Source of the DNA: an uncultured Prevotella sp.
GTDB taxonomy: Bacteria > Bacteroidota > Bacteroidia > Bacteroidales > Bacteroidaceae
DNA length: 14,956 bases
Direction: 5' to 3'
NCBI GenBank assembly: GCA_900318855.1
Contig: ONMG01000049.1
Span: 1-14,956, forward strand
Shown: in pieces, positions 9,191 to 14,956 of the stretch
Layout: each line of letters starts with the position of its first letter
Numbering within the stretch: position 1 is the stretch's first letter
The notes under the pieces: generated by a model
What the model was told of the DNA's origin: nothing
The model's input: the letters and a program-made list of their open reading frames with translations, nothing else
The model's database searches: none
Translations under genes and position numbers: made by a program

Positions 9191-9805
9191 TTACTTGATA
9201 CGCTTGAGGGCCTCCTTGACAACCTGCTCCACGGGCATGTCGGGCGACTCGCTGAGCAGAGCCGTCACCACCTTCGCTGAGGGGGCAGGTGAGAATCCGA
9301 GCATGGTGAGCGCACTCACTGCCTCGTCGCGCACGCCGGTGTCGACAGTTGGCTGACTGCCTCCGCCAGCATGCAGCTCGGTGGCAATACCACTGCTCAC
9401 CACCTTGTCCTTAAGGTCGACGATGATGCGCTGGGCCGTCTTCAATCCGATGCCCTTCACGCCTTTGAGCATGCGCTCATCGCCGTTGGCAATGACATTG
9501 CACAGCTCCTTGGGAGAGATGGTGGAGAGAATCATCCGCGCCGTGTTGGCTCCCACACCGGAAACCGAGATGAGCATGCGGTAGAGCTCACGCTCCTGGC
9601 GGGTGGCAAAACCATAGAGCGTGAAATTGTCGTCGCGACCGCCTGTCACCAGCGACTCGTGAACGAAGAGCTTCACCTCCTGCCGGCCCTGAACGACACC
9701 GTAGGTGGCAAGTGAAATATTGAGCGCATAACCCACACCGGCGGCCTCGACGACGGCGAGTGCCGGCGTAAGTTCGGTGAGTGAGCCTTTGATGTATTCT
9801 ATCAT
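9191..9805 (-). CDS. ruvA: Holliday junction branch migration protein RuvA
   Basis: A 204-residue cytoplasmic DNA-binding subunit. RuvA tetramers bind four-way junctions and load the RuvB ATPase, which drives branch migration before RuvC cleavage. The three expected domains are present. The OB-fold runs from MIEYIKGSL to about residue 62. The helix-hairpin-helix domain covers about 65-140, with SVSGVGANTAR (80-90) and GVKGIGLKTAQ (115-125). A flexible linker (about 141-158) leads to the C-terminal RuvB-contacting domain (159-204, including EAVSALTMLGF). The length is normal. It is the first gene of the putative ruvA-sprA-ddh operon. The 266 nt upstream contain no TAnnTTTG-type promoter that I can find, though the stretch just before the start (about 9821-9840) is AT-rich. 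Confidence 0.97.
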   Translation of the reverse strand: MIEYIKGSLTELTPALAVVEAAGVGYALNISLATYGVVQGRQEVKLFVHESLVTGGRDDNFTLYGFATRQERELYRMLISVSGVGANTARMILSTISPKELCNVIANGDERMLKGVKGIGLKTAQRIIVDLKDKVVSSGIATELHAGGGSQPTVDTGVRDEAVSALTMLGFSPAPSAKVVTALLSESPDMPVEQVVKEALKRIK

Positions 9806-9902
9806 ATCCTGACTATTTCGTGTACCTTATTAATATATAACGTTGGCCTTGGCGTTTTATTGCGCCATGCTCTAAAATCCGGCCTCACCTCCTACGGCTC
9901 TT

Positions 9903-9941
9903 CCGTTCCTCTTTCGAACGGGGCGGCAGAAGCATTGCCGC
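9903..9941. repeat. Two tandem short hairpins upstream of ruvA
   Basis: Two perfect 6-bp inverted repeats sit one nucleotide apart: CCGTTC (9903-9908) with GAACGG (9916-9921), and GCGGCA (9923-9928) with TGCCGC (9936-9941). Both have 7-nt loops. Neither is followed by a T-run on either strand, so they do not look like intrinsic terminators. They could be part of the ruvA leader RNA, a repeated palindromic element, or degraded repeat DNA. They would be transcribed only if the ruvA transcript starts above 9941 or the glycan operon reads through. Confidence 0.4.
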
Positions 9942-10001
9942 TTTCCTCTGCATAGCCTGCGATGGAATCAGTAACGGGAGAGAGGACACACCTACGCAAG
10001 C

Positions 10002-10032
10002 ACCCCCGCACAGCGCTTGCTTGTGCGGGGGT
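10002..10032 (-). terminator. Strong GC-rich hairpin downstream of the GH125 gene
   Basis: A perfect 11-bp inverted repeat, ACCCCCGCACA (10002-10012) and TGTGCGGGGGT (10022-10032), with a 9-nt loop. It begins 40 nt after the GH125 stop codon. It is the strongest hairpin I found in the window and is well placed to end or 3'-protect the glycan operon transcript. No U-run follows it on the minus strand, so classical intrinsic termination is not supported; pausing, Rho-dependent termination or 3'-end stabilisation are possible. A second inverted repeat, GCAAGC (9996-10001) with GCTTGC (10015-10020), overlaps it and uses its loop. Confidence 0.5.
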
Positions 10033-10045
10033 ACTGAAGAGTGGG

Positions 10046-10066
10046 CTGGTGTCAGCAGTACACCAG
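10046..10066 (-). terminator. Hairpin immediately after the GH125 stop codon
   Basis: A perfect 7-bp inverted repeat, CTGGTGT (10046-10052) and ACACCAG (10060-10066), with a 7-nt loop. On the minus strand it begins 6 nt after the GH125 TAG (10072-10074) and precedes the larger hairpin at 10002-10032. No U-tract follows. The position suggests 3'-end formation or mRNA protection for the glycan operon rather than a textbook intrinsic terminator. Confidence 0.45.
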
Positions 10067-10071
10067 TCTTT

Positions 10072-11556
10072 CTACTTGCAGGAATTGAGCAAGTCAGCCT
10101 TTCCCTCGTTGATGAGTTTCTCAATGAGCTCGCCGAACAGCGTGTTCTGCCAGGCAAACCAGGGACGGGTGTAATGGCTGGAGTTGTTCACGTCGAACGA
10201 CTCATGGATAAGCCCCGTGCCGGCATCGGTGTGCATGAGGGTCTCAATGCACCATTTGATTTCCTTGTCATCGTTGGAGGTGAAGGCCTTCATCATGATG
10301 CTCATCGGCCAAGCCATGTCGTAGCTGATGTGAGGTCCGCCAATGCCCTCGCCGGCCTTGCCACGGAAGAAGTAAGGATTGTCCTCACTCCACACGAAGC
10401 GGCGGGTGTTCTGGTAAATCGGGTCGTTGGCGTCGACATCGCCTAAATAAGGCATGGCCAGCAGACTCGGCACATTGGAGTCGTCCATCAGCAGCTGGTT
10501 GCCGAAGCCATCCACCTCGTAAGCATAAATCTTACCGTATTTGGGATGGTTGTAGACGGCATACTTCATCAGTGCGTCGTGCACCTCTGTGGCGAGGCTG
10601 CGGCACTGCGAGGCCAAATCGGTGTTGCTATTGACCTTATCGAGCACCTCTGCGGCTTTGTTTAGCGATGTGACGGCCATGAAGTTGGACGGAACGAGGA
10701 ACAGCAGGATGGTGGCATCGTCGCTGGGACGGAACACCGACGCAATGAGACCCACGGGCTTCACGGGAGCACCCCAGCCGTCGTTGCCCACAGTGTCGAA
10801 GGCGCGGTCGGTGACACGCAGGAACTTGTACGGGCCACGGCCGTTCTTGCGCTGCTGCTCACGGAAGGTCTGCAGCACCTTCTGCATGGCCTCAACCCAC
10901 AGGTTGTCGAAGATGGAGGCATCGCCCGTCACCTTCCAGTACTCGTAGGCCAGACGGATGGGATAGCAGAGCGAGTCAATCTCATACTTGCGCTCATGCA
11001 GCTCGGGCTTCATTCCGCTGTCGTCCTTCATCCATTCGCCCTTGGGGTTGGGCACGCGGTTGAAGGCGTTGGCATAGGGGTCGAAGCAGATGTTCTTCAA
11101 CTGTCTGCGGATGACGCCCTTGATGAGCTTCTTCAGGTTCTTGTCCTTGTTGGCAAACTGCAGATAGGGCCACACCTGAGCACCGGAGTCGCGTCCCCAC
11201 ATAGCGGCAATGTCGCCGGTATAGACGAAGGTGTCGGGGTTGCCGTCGCTGTCCTCGCTGTAGTGCACCGTTGTGTCGAGCGTGTTGGGGAAACAGTTCT
11301 CAAACATGTAGGCCAGGTAGGGGTTGTCCTTGAGCAACTTCTTCACACGCTTGATTTCCTTCTCGATGACTTCGGAGCGGAACAGGCGATCGGCCTCTGC
11401 CGGCCGCTTCGACTCGTAGCGCGTGCTGACCGCGGCAAGCTTGATGTAGTCCTTGCCAAACTCTTTCTGAATCTTGTTGGCCTGTGCACGGCACGTACCC
11501 ATCCCGAGTACGAGCATGGCACCGCCACACAACATAATCTTTCCTATATTCTTCAT
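10072..11556 (-). CDS. GH125 exo-alpha-1,6-mannosidase (secreted)
   Basis: A 494-residue glycoside hydrolase of family GH125 (formerly DUF1237), which removes non-reducing alpha-1,6-linked mannose, as in the N-glycan core branch, with inversion. Residues 1-26 form a signal peptide ending CRAQA, so it should act in the periplasm or on the surface. The (alpha/alpha)6 catalytic domain covers most of the rest. Recognisable family segments are AAMWGRDSGAQVWPY (117-131), NPKGEWMKDDSGMKPELHERKYEIDSL split around D194 (the expected general acid, in YEIDSLCYP), and HESFDVNN with E452 (the expected general base), followed by RPWFAWQNTLFGEL (464-477). It starts 15 nt after the GH92 stop codon and is the last gene of the operon. 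No T9SS C-terminal sorting domain is seen. Activity on yeast mannan or other alpha-1,6-mannosides cannot be excluded. Confidence 0.93.
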   Translation of the reverse strand: MKNIGKIMLCGGAMLVLGMGTCRAQANKIQKEFGKDYIKLAAVSTRYESKRPAEADRLFRSEVIEKEIKRVKKLLKDNPYLAYMFENCFPNTLDTTVHYSEDSDGNPDTFVYTGDIAAMWGRDSGAQVWPYLQFANKDKNLKKLIKGVIRRQLKNICFDPYANAFNRVPNPKGEWMKDDSGMKPELHERKYEIDSLCYPIRLAYEYWKVTGDASIFDNLWVEAMQKVLQTFREQQRKNGRGPYKFLRVTDRAFDTVGNDGWGAPVKPVGLIASVFRPSDDATILLFLVPSNFMAVTSLNKAAEVLDKVNSNTDLASQCRSLATEVHDALMKYAVYNHPKYGKIYAYEVDGFGNQLLMDDSNVPSLLAMPYLGDVDANDPIYQNTRRFVWSEDNPYFFRGKAGEGIGGPHISYDMAWPMSIMMKAFTSNDDKEIKWCIETLMHTDAGTGLIHESFDVNNSSHYTRPWFAWQNTLFGELIEKLINEGKADLLNSCK

Positions 11557-11571
11557 ATTGTTGGTTATTGA

Positions 11572-13722
11572 TTAGGGACGTTGATTCTTACTTGTTGCCC
11601 ACTTTGAGGGCTTGCTGCCCATGACGAGCGTGAGCGTGCCACCCTGCATGAGCTGCTGATAGGTGATGAAACTGCGGTTGAGGGGCTTACCGTTGAGCTG
11701 GGCCGACTGCACGTAGATATTGGTATCGGAGTTATGCTGTGCCTCCACGGTGAAGGTCCTGCCACTCTCCAACCGGATGGTGGCCTTGTTGACCAACGGC
11801 GAGCCGATGACGAACGGACCTCCCGCCGGCTCCACCTGGTAGAGGCCGATGGCTGAAAGCACATACCATGCCGACATCTGCCCCACATCCTCATTGCCGC
11901 AGAGTCCGTCAATGGCTGTGGTGTACATCTCCTTCATCACTTTCCTCAACAGCGGTGCGGCCTTATAGGGCTTGCCGATGTAGTTGTACATATATATAAT
12001 ATGGTGGCTGGGCTCATTGCCGTGTGCATACTGTCCGATGAGGCCCGAGATGTCGGGTGAGGCCTCGGCGCCGAGGTCACCCTGGACGGTAAACAGCGAG
12101 TCGAGCTTGATGCTAAAAGCCTTCTCCGAGGGGAAGCACTTCACCAGTCCGTGCACATCCTGCGGCACGAGCCAGGTGTATTGCCAAGCATTGCCCTCGG
12201 TGTAGTCGTCCATGCGATGGACGGCATGGAAGGGATTGAACGGCGTGCGCCACTGCTTCTGCGAGCTGAGTCCCCGCATAAACTGCGTCTGCGGGTCGAA
12301 GAGCTTCTGGTAGGCCTTTCCGCGCTGAGCGTAGAGCGCGGCGGTCGCTTTGTCACCCATGCTGCCGGCCACCCTTGCCACAGCATTGGCGGCAATGGCA
12401 TACTCCAGGGTCTTGGCCACGGTCTCGTGGGTGGGATCGAGGTCGGTAGGGATGTAGCCGTACTGGTTGAACAGCTCCAGGCCGCGACCCGGCGTTTCCA
12501 TGGTGGTCCTCATCGCCTCAAGGGCATGCTGACGGTCACCGACGAGTCCTTTCAGCACCATGTCGGCCAGGGCGATGACACCCGGATTGCCCACCATGCA
12601 GTCGGTCTCGTTGCCCATGAGATGCCACACCGGCAGACGACCCTGCTCGTCGGCAATGCGGAGGAACGTGCGCCCCATGTCGGCGGCACGCTTCGGCTCG
12701 ACGACCGACAGCAGCGGCATCTCGGCACGATAGGTGTCCCAAAGCGAGAAGGTGGTGTAGTTGTTGCCCGACGCGTCGCGATGCACCTGACCGTCGGCAC
12801 CCCGATAGGAGCCGTCGGCATCGTTGAAGATGGAGGGCGCATTGAACGCATGATAGATGGCTGTGTAATAGATATGCTTGACCTCGTCGCTGGCCGAGAT
12901 GCTGATTTTGGCGAGTTGCTTTTCCCAAGCCTCATCAGCGGCCCTGGCCGTAGCATCGAAGTCCCAGCCTGGCAGCTCTGCGCGCAGGTTGCCCTTGGCA
13001 CCGTCGATACCTGTTGCCGAGAGGCCCACCTTCACCAGCAGCGGCTCGCCGGGCTTGGTCAACAGGAACACACCGTAGCCGCGGCCGCTCTTGACGAGCT
13101 TCACCGGCTGCGAGAACAGCGCCGAGAAATACACCTTCTGATCCTTGGCCCAGCCTTTGGAGAAGCGCAGACCCGACACCTCGGAGACGCCGTCGAACTG
13201 GAAGTCGGTGGCATAGACCGAGTCCCAGCCGATGCCGGTGTTCAGGTCGAGACGGATAAAGGCCTCACCGCCCTTGCGGAACGTGTAGCGGTGCATGCCG
13301 CAGCGCTCAGTGGCAGTCAGCTCGACGCTAACCTCGGGGTTGTGCAGGCTGACGCTGTAGTAACCCGGGCGCACGGCCTCGTCGCTGTGACTGAACACGG
13401 CTGTGTCCTGCTCCACCGAGGCCACGGGCAGCAGCGTGATGTCGCCCAAGTCGCCGATGCCAGTACCGCTGAGGTGGGTATGGCTGAAGCCCAGCAGCAC
13501 GTTGTCGCTGTCGTGATAGCCCGAGCACCAGTCCCAGCCACGCGTATGTTCGGTGGGACCCAACTGGACAAAGCCGAACGGCACGTTGGCACCGAGGAAC
13601 ACGTGGCCGTGGCCGCCGGTGCCGATGCGGGGATTGACATATTTGGTGAGTTCGCCTGCCGCGGCGCCGAGGGGCAGCAGAGCCACAAGCAGGACAAGAC
13701 AGAATAGAGAATGTCGCTTCAT
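11572..13722 (-). CDS. GH92 exo-acting alpha-mannosidase (secreted)
   Basis: A 716-residue GH92 enzyme; the family trims terminal alpha-mannoses using a calcium ion and inversion. A signal peptide (about 1-23, MKRHSLFCLVLLVALLPLG then AAA) precedes the N-terminal beta-sandwich (about 24-260, with NPRIGTGGHGHVFLGANVP near 30-48 and GWDWCSGYH at 62-70). The (alpha/alpha)6 catalytic domain follows, about 275-700. Conserved motifs are MGNETDCMVGNPG (369-381), YTEGNAWQY with the expected general acid E509, AHGNEPSHH (566-574, calcium-site region) and GNEDVGQMSAWY (609-620), carrying D612 in the catalytic-base region. The length is normal. It starts 17 nt after the GH130 stop codon and ends 15 nt before GH125. 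Linkage preference (alpha-1,2, -1,3, -1,6 or phosphodiester) varies across GH92 and cannot be read safely here; alpha-1,2/1,3 trimming of high-mannose N-glycans fits the neighbours. Confidence 0.95.
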   Translation of the reverse strand: MKRHSLFCLVLLVALLPLGAAAGELTKYVNPRIGTGGHGHVFLGANVPFGFVQLGPTEHTRGWDWCSGYHDSDNVLLGFSHTHLSGTGIGDLGDITLLPVASVEQDTAVFSHSDEAVRPGYYSVSLHNPEVSVELTATERCGMHRYTFRKGGEAFIRLDLNTGIGWDSVYATDFQFDGVSEVSGLRFSKGWAKDQKVYFSALFSQPVKLVKSGRGYGVFLLTKPGEPLLVKVGLSATGIDGAKGNLRAELPGWDFDATARAADEAWEKQLAKISISASDEVKHIYYTAIYHAFNAPSIFNDADGSYRGADGQVHRDASGNNYTTFSLWDTYRAEMPLLSVVEPKRAADMGRTFLRIADEQGRLPVWHLMGNETDCMVGNPGVIALADMVLKGLVGDRQHALEAMRTTMETPGRGLELFNQYGYIPTDLDPTHETVAKTLEYAIAANAVARVAGSMGDKATAALYAQRGKAYQKLFDPQTQFMRGLSSQKQWRTPFNPFHAVHRMDDYTEGNAWQYTWLVPQDVHGLVKCFPSEKAFSIKLDSLFTVQGDLGAEASPDISGLIGQYAHGNEPSHHIIYMYNYIGKPYKAAPLLRKVMKEMYTTAIDGLCGNEDVGQMSAWYVLSAIGLYQVEPAGGPFVIGSPLVNKATIRLESGRTFTVEAQHNSDTNIYVQSAQLNGKPLNRSFITYQQLMQGGTLTLVMGSKPSKWATSKNQRP

Positions 13723-13739
13723 AGTTCTGACACCTATTT

Positions 13740-14717
13740 TTATTTAGGCAGGTTGCCGTTGTAATGATGCTGCTTCACGAAGTCTATAATCTCGTCGATA
13801 TAGCCGAAAGCCAGGCCGGTCACGGTGTCGGCGGCACCATAATACACGCACACCTTGTTGCCCTCGGTGAGCGCGGCGCACGGGAATACCACATTGGGCA
13901 CGTCGCCCTGCAGCTCGTAAGGTGCGGCCGGACCAAGCAGGTAATAGCGCGAGCGGTAGAGCACCTTTGCAGGATTCTCGCGGTCGAGGATGGCGGCGCC
14001 CATCGAATAGCGGTAGCCGTTGCAGGTGGTGATGACGCCGTGATAGAATAGCAGCCAGCCCTCATCGGTGAGGATGGGGATAGGACCTGCGCCTATCTTG
14101 GTGCACTGCCAGGCACTCTCCTCAAAGGGGGTGGGACGCATCACGCAACGGTGCTCGCCCCAGTATTTCATGTCGGGGCTGTAGCTGACAAAGATGTCGC
14201 CGAAGGGCGTATGACCGTTGTCGCTCGGACGGGATAGCAGTGCATACTTGCCGTCTATCTTCTGCGGGAACAGCACACCGTTGCGGTTGAAGGGCAGGAA
14301 GGCGTTCTCGCACTGATAGAACGTCTTGAAGTCGAACGTATAGCCAATGCCGATGGTGGGTCCGTTGTAGCCGTTGCACCAGGTAATCCAGTAGCGGTCC
14401 TCTATCCAGGTCACGCGCGGGTCGTACTTATACTCGCTCACAATCATGTCGGTGTTGCCAGCCTCAAACTGTATAGGGTCGGGATTGATGTCCCAGTTGA
14501 TGCCGTCCTTGCTGAAGCCGGCAAAGATGTTCATCTGCACAGCTTTGTTGTCGCAGCGGAAGACACCAGCGAAGCCGTCGCCGAAGCGGACGACAGCACT
14601 GTTGAAGATACTGTTGGAGGAAGGAATGTGGTAGCGGTCGATGATAGGGTTCTTGCTGTAGCGCCATAGCGGGTCGTTGCAACCTGCCGGCCGGGTTTCA
14701 AAAGGAATGTGTGTCAT
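13740..14717 (-). CDS. GH130 beta-1,4-mannoside phosphorylase (cytoplasmic)
   Basis: A 325-residue GH130 five-bladed beta-propeller phosphorylase with no signal peptide, hence cytoplasmic. The family splits beta-1,4-mannosides with phosphate, releasing alpha-mannose-1-phosphate. NPIIDRYHIPSS and SIFNSAVVRFGDGFAGVFR (36-54) resemble the GH130_2 group, which includes the N-glycan Man-beta-1,4-GlcNAc phosphorylases UhgbMP and BT1033. D99 in YDPRVTW is the expected proton donor. R145 (FNRNGVLFP), K153, R163 (LSRPSDNGH) and H226 (FYHG) are candidate phosphate ligands. It is the first gene of the operon, under the candidate promoter at 14860-14891, and GH92 follows after 17 nt. The neighbouring alpha-mannosidases support Man-GlcNAc as substrate over plant mannan fragments; mannooligosaccharides remain possible. 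Confidence 0.93.
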   Translation of the reverse strand: MTHIPFETRPAGCNDPLWRYSKNPIIDRYHIPSSNSIFNSAVVRFGDGFAGVFRCDNKAVQMNIFAGFSKDGINWDINPDPIQFEAGNTDMIVSEYKYDPRVTWIEDRYWITWCNGYNGPTIGIGYTFDFKTFYQCENAFLPFNRNGVLFPQKIDGKYALLSRPSDNGHTPFGDIFVSYSPDMKYWGEHRCVMRPTPFEESAWQCTKIGAGPIPILTDEGWLLFYHGVITTCNGYRYSMGAAILDRENPAKVLYRSRYYLLGPAAPYELQGDVPNVVFPCAALTEGNKVCVYYGAADTVTGLAFGYIDEIIDFVKQHHYNGNLPK

Positions 14718-14756
14718 TTATACTAATTGATTTATAATAGTTGATGCAATTCATAC

Positions 14757-14782
14757 GGGGTCACTATCGTGATAGCGACTCC
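14757..14782 (-). promoter_or_regulatory. Dyad/hairpin in the glycan-operon leader
   Basis: An imperfect palindrome centred at 14769/14770: GG..GTC.CTATC pairs with GATAG.GAC.CC across a 2-base centre. In the minus-strand RNA, positions 14779 to 14760 form an uninterrupted stem of 8-9 pairs (one G-U), with a CACG loop if the innermost pair stays open. It lies 40 nt upstream of the GH130 start codon. It could be an operator for a regulator or an RNA element controlling translation; the sequence alone does not decide. Confidence 0.4.
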
Positions 14783-14784
14783 AC

Positions 14785-14811
14785 ATGGTTCTACCCATAA
14801 CGGGAAACCAT
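14785..14811 (-). promoter_or_regulatory. Second inverted repeat in the glycan-operon leader
   Basis: ATGGTT (14785-14790) and AACCAT (14806-14811) form a perfect 6-bp stem. Inside the loop, CCC (14794-14796) and GGG (14802-14804) can add three more pairs. It lies directly beside the dyad at 14757-14782, between the candidate promoter and the GH130 start. It is short enough to be chance; its position next to a better dyad is the main reason to list it. Confidence 0.3.
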
Positions 14812-14859
14812 TCATTAAACCTGCAACCGACAAATCTCAATTTGTACGGTTTTGCGTGG

Positions 14860-14891
14860 TAAAGGTAGTGAGAATAATCGAGATGTGCAAA
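14860..14891 (-). promoter_or_regulatory. Candidate Bacteroidota promoter for the GH130-GH92-GH125 operon
   Basis: On the minus strand a TTTG (14891-14888) is followed after 20 nt by TACCTTTA (14867-14860). This fits the Bacteroidota consensus of a -33 TTTG, 19-21 nt spacing and a -7 TAnnTTTG, with one mismatch at the last base. Transcription would start near 14853, giving a leader of roughly 135 nt before the GH130 ATG at 14717, which contains the dyads at 14757-14782 and 14785-14811. No other equally good match was found between 14718 and 14956. Confidence 0.5.
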
Positions 14892-14956
14892 CTTTACCCT
14901 AAAAAAAAGCGAAGCATTACCGTTGGCCCCTCTCACCGTCGAGAGTCCCCACTTCG

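Noticed and set aside
9806..9902. Search for a ruvA promoter of the TAnnTTTG type.
   Set aside because: No TTTG or close -7 match is present on the minus strand; only an AT-rich stretch around 9821-9840 and a weak 5-bp hairpin at 9850-9867 are seen.
10072..11556. GH125 signal sequence considered as a lipoprotein signal because of Cys22.
   Set aside because: The residues before the Cys (M-G-T) do not form a lipobox, and AQA at 24-26 is a good signal peptidase I site.
12151..13707. Long plus-strand open frame (518 codons) opposite the GH92 gene, with similar ones at 3218-4489, 6641-7858 and 1775-2809.
   Set aside because: These lie entirely antisense to well-recognised genes. They are rich in His/Val/Leu/Arg typical of antisense translation of GC-rich codons, and show no family motif.
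10072..13722. Possibility that GH92 and GH125 are exported by the T9SS whose translocon lies downstream.
   Set aside because: Both proteins end within or just after their catalytic domains; no C-terminal sorting domain (about 70-100 extra residues with its Gly/Lys-rich motifs) is visible.
14901..14908. Run of eight A (T8 on the minus strand), with a weak CTCTC/GAGAG hairpin at 14930-14945, considered as a terminator of an upstream gene.
   Set aside because: The hairpin is only 5 bp and lies about 21 nt from the T-run, too far for an intrinsic terminator.
1..14956. tRNA, rRNA, CRISPR arrays, insertion sequences and prophage genes.
   Set aside because: Genes fill nearly all of the window. The only sizeable gaps (9806-10071 and 14718-14956) contain no cloverleaf, spaced direct repeats or transposase fragments that I can recognise.

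Overview
The window looks like chromosomal DNA of a Bacteroidota bacterium, order Bacteroidales, most plausibly Prevotella or a close relative. The reasons are a giant SprA/Sov outer-membrane translocon of the type IX secretion system (T9SS) directly downstream of ruvA, a meso-diaminopimelate dehydrogenase, a GH125/GH92/GH130 mannose-glycan operon, and a promoter of the Bacteroidota TTTG / TAnnTTTG type. The genus is an inference. Everything except the first ~112 bases is transcribed from the minus strand, so gene order below is read from high to low coordinates.

Mannose-glycan operon (about 14891 down to 10002). A candidate promoter at 14860-14891 and a ~135-nt leader with dyad structures precede three tightly spaced genes (gaps of 17 and 15 nt): a GH130 mannoside phosphorylase without a signal peptide, a secreted GH92 alpha-mannosidase, and a secreted GH125 exo-alpha-1,6-mannosidase. 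Together they would strip alpha-linked mannoses from high-mannose N-glycans outside the cytoplasm and phosphorolyse the remaining beta-mannoside (probably Man-beta-1,4-GlcNAc) in the cytoplasm, giving mannose-1-phosphate and GlcNAc. No SusC/SusD pair, endo-glycosidase, transporter or regulator is in the window. Two strong hairpins follow the GH125 stop codon.

Intergenic block 9806-10071. These 266 nt separate the glycan operon from ruvA. They hold four perfect-stem hairpins and no ORF that I can support.

Housekeeping/T9SS operon (9805 down to 150). ruvA (Holliday-junction binding), sprA/sov (2533 aa, half of the window), ddh (meso-DAP synthesis) and a small exported FMN-binding protein follow each other with gaps of 33, 33 and 32 nt, so they are probably co-transcribed. 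A bidirectional terminator at 92-124 closes this operon and also ends a plus-strand gene of which only the last 36 codons are present.

All the main genes belong to known families. I found no convincing undescribed system. The points most worth a second look are the co-transcription of a flavinylated exported protein and a peptidoglycan-precursor enzyme with the T9SS translocon, the hairpin cluster between the two operons, and the structured leader of the glycan operon.
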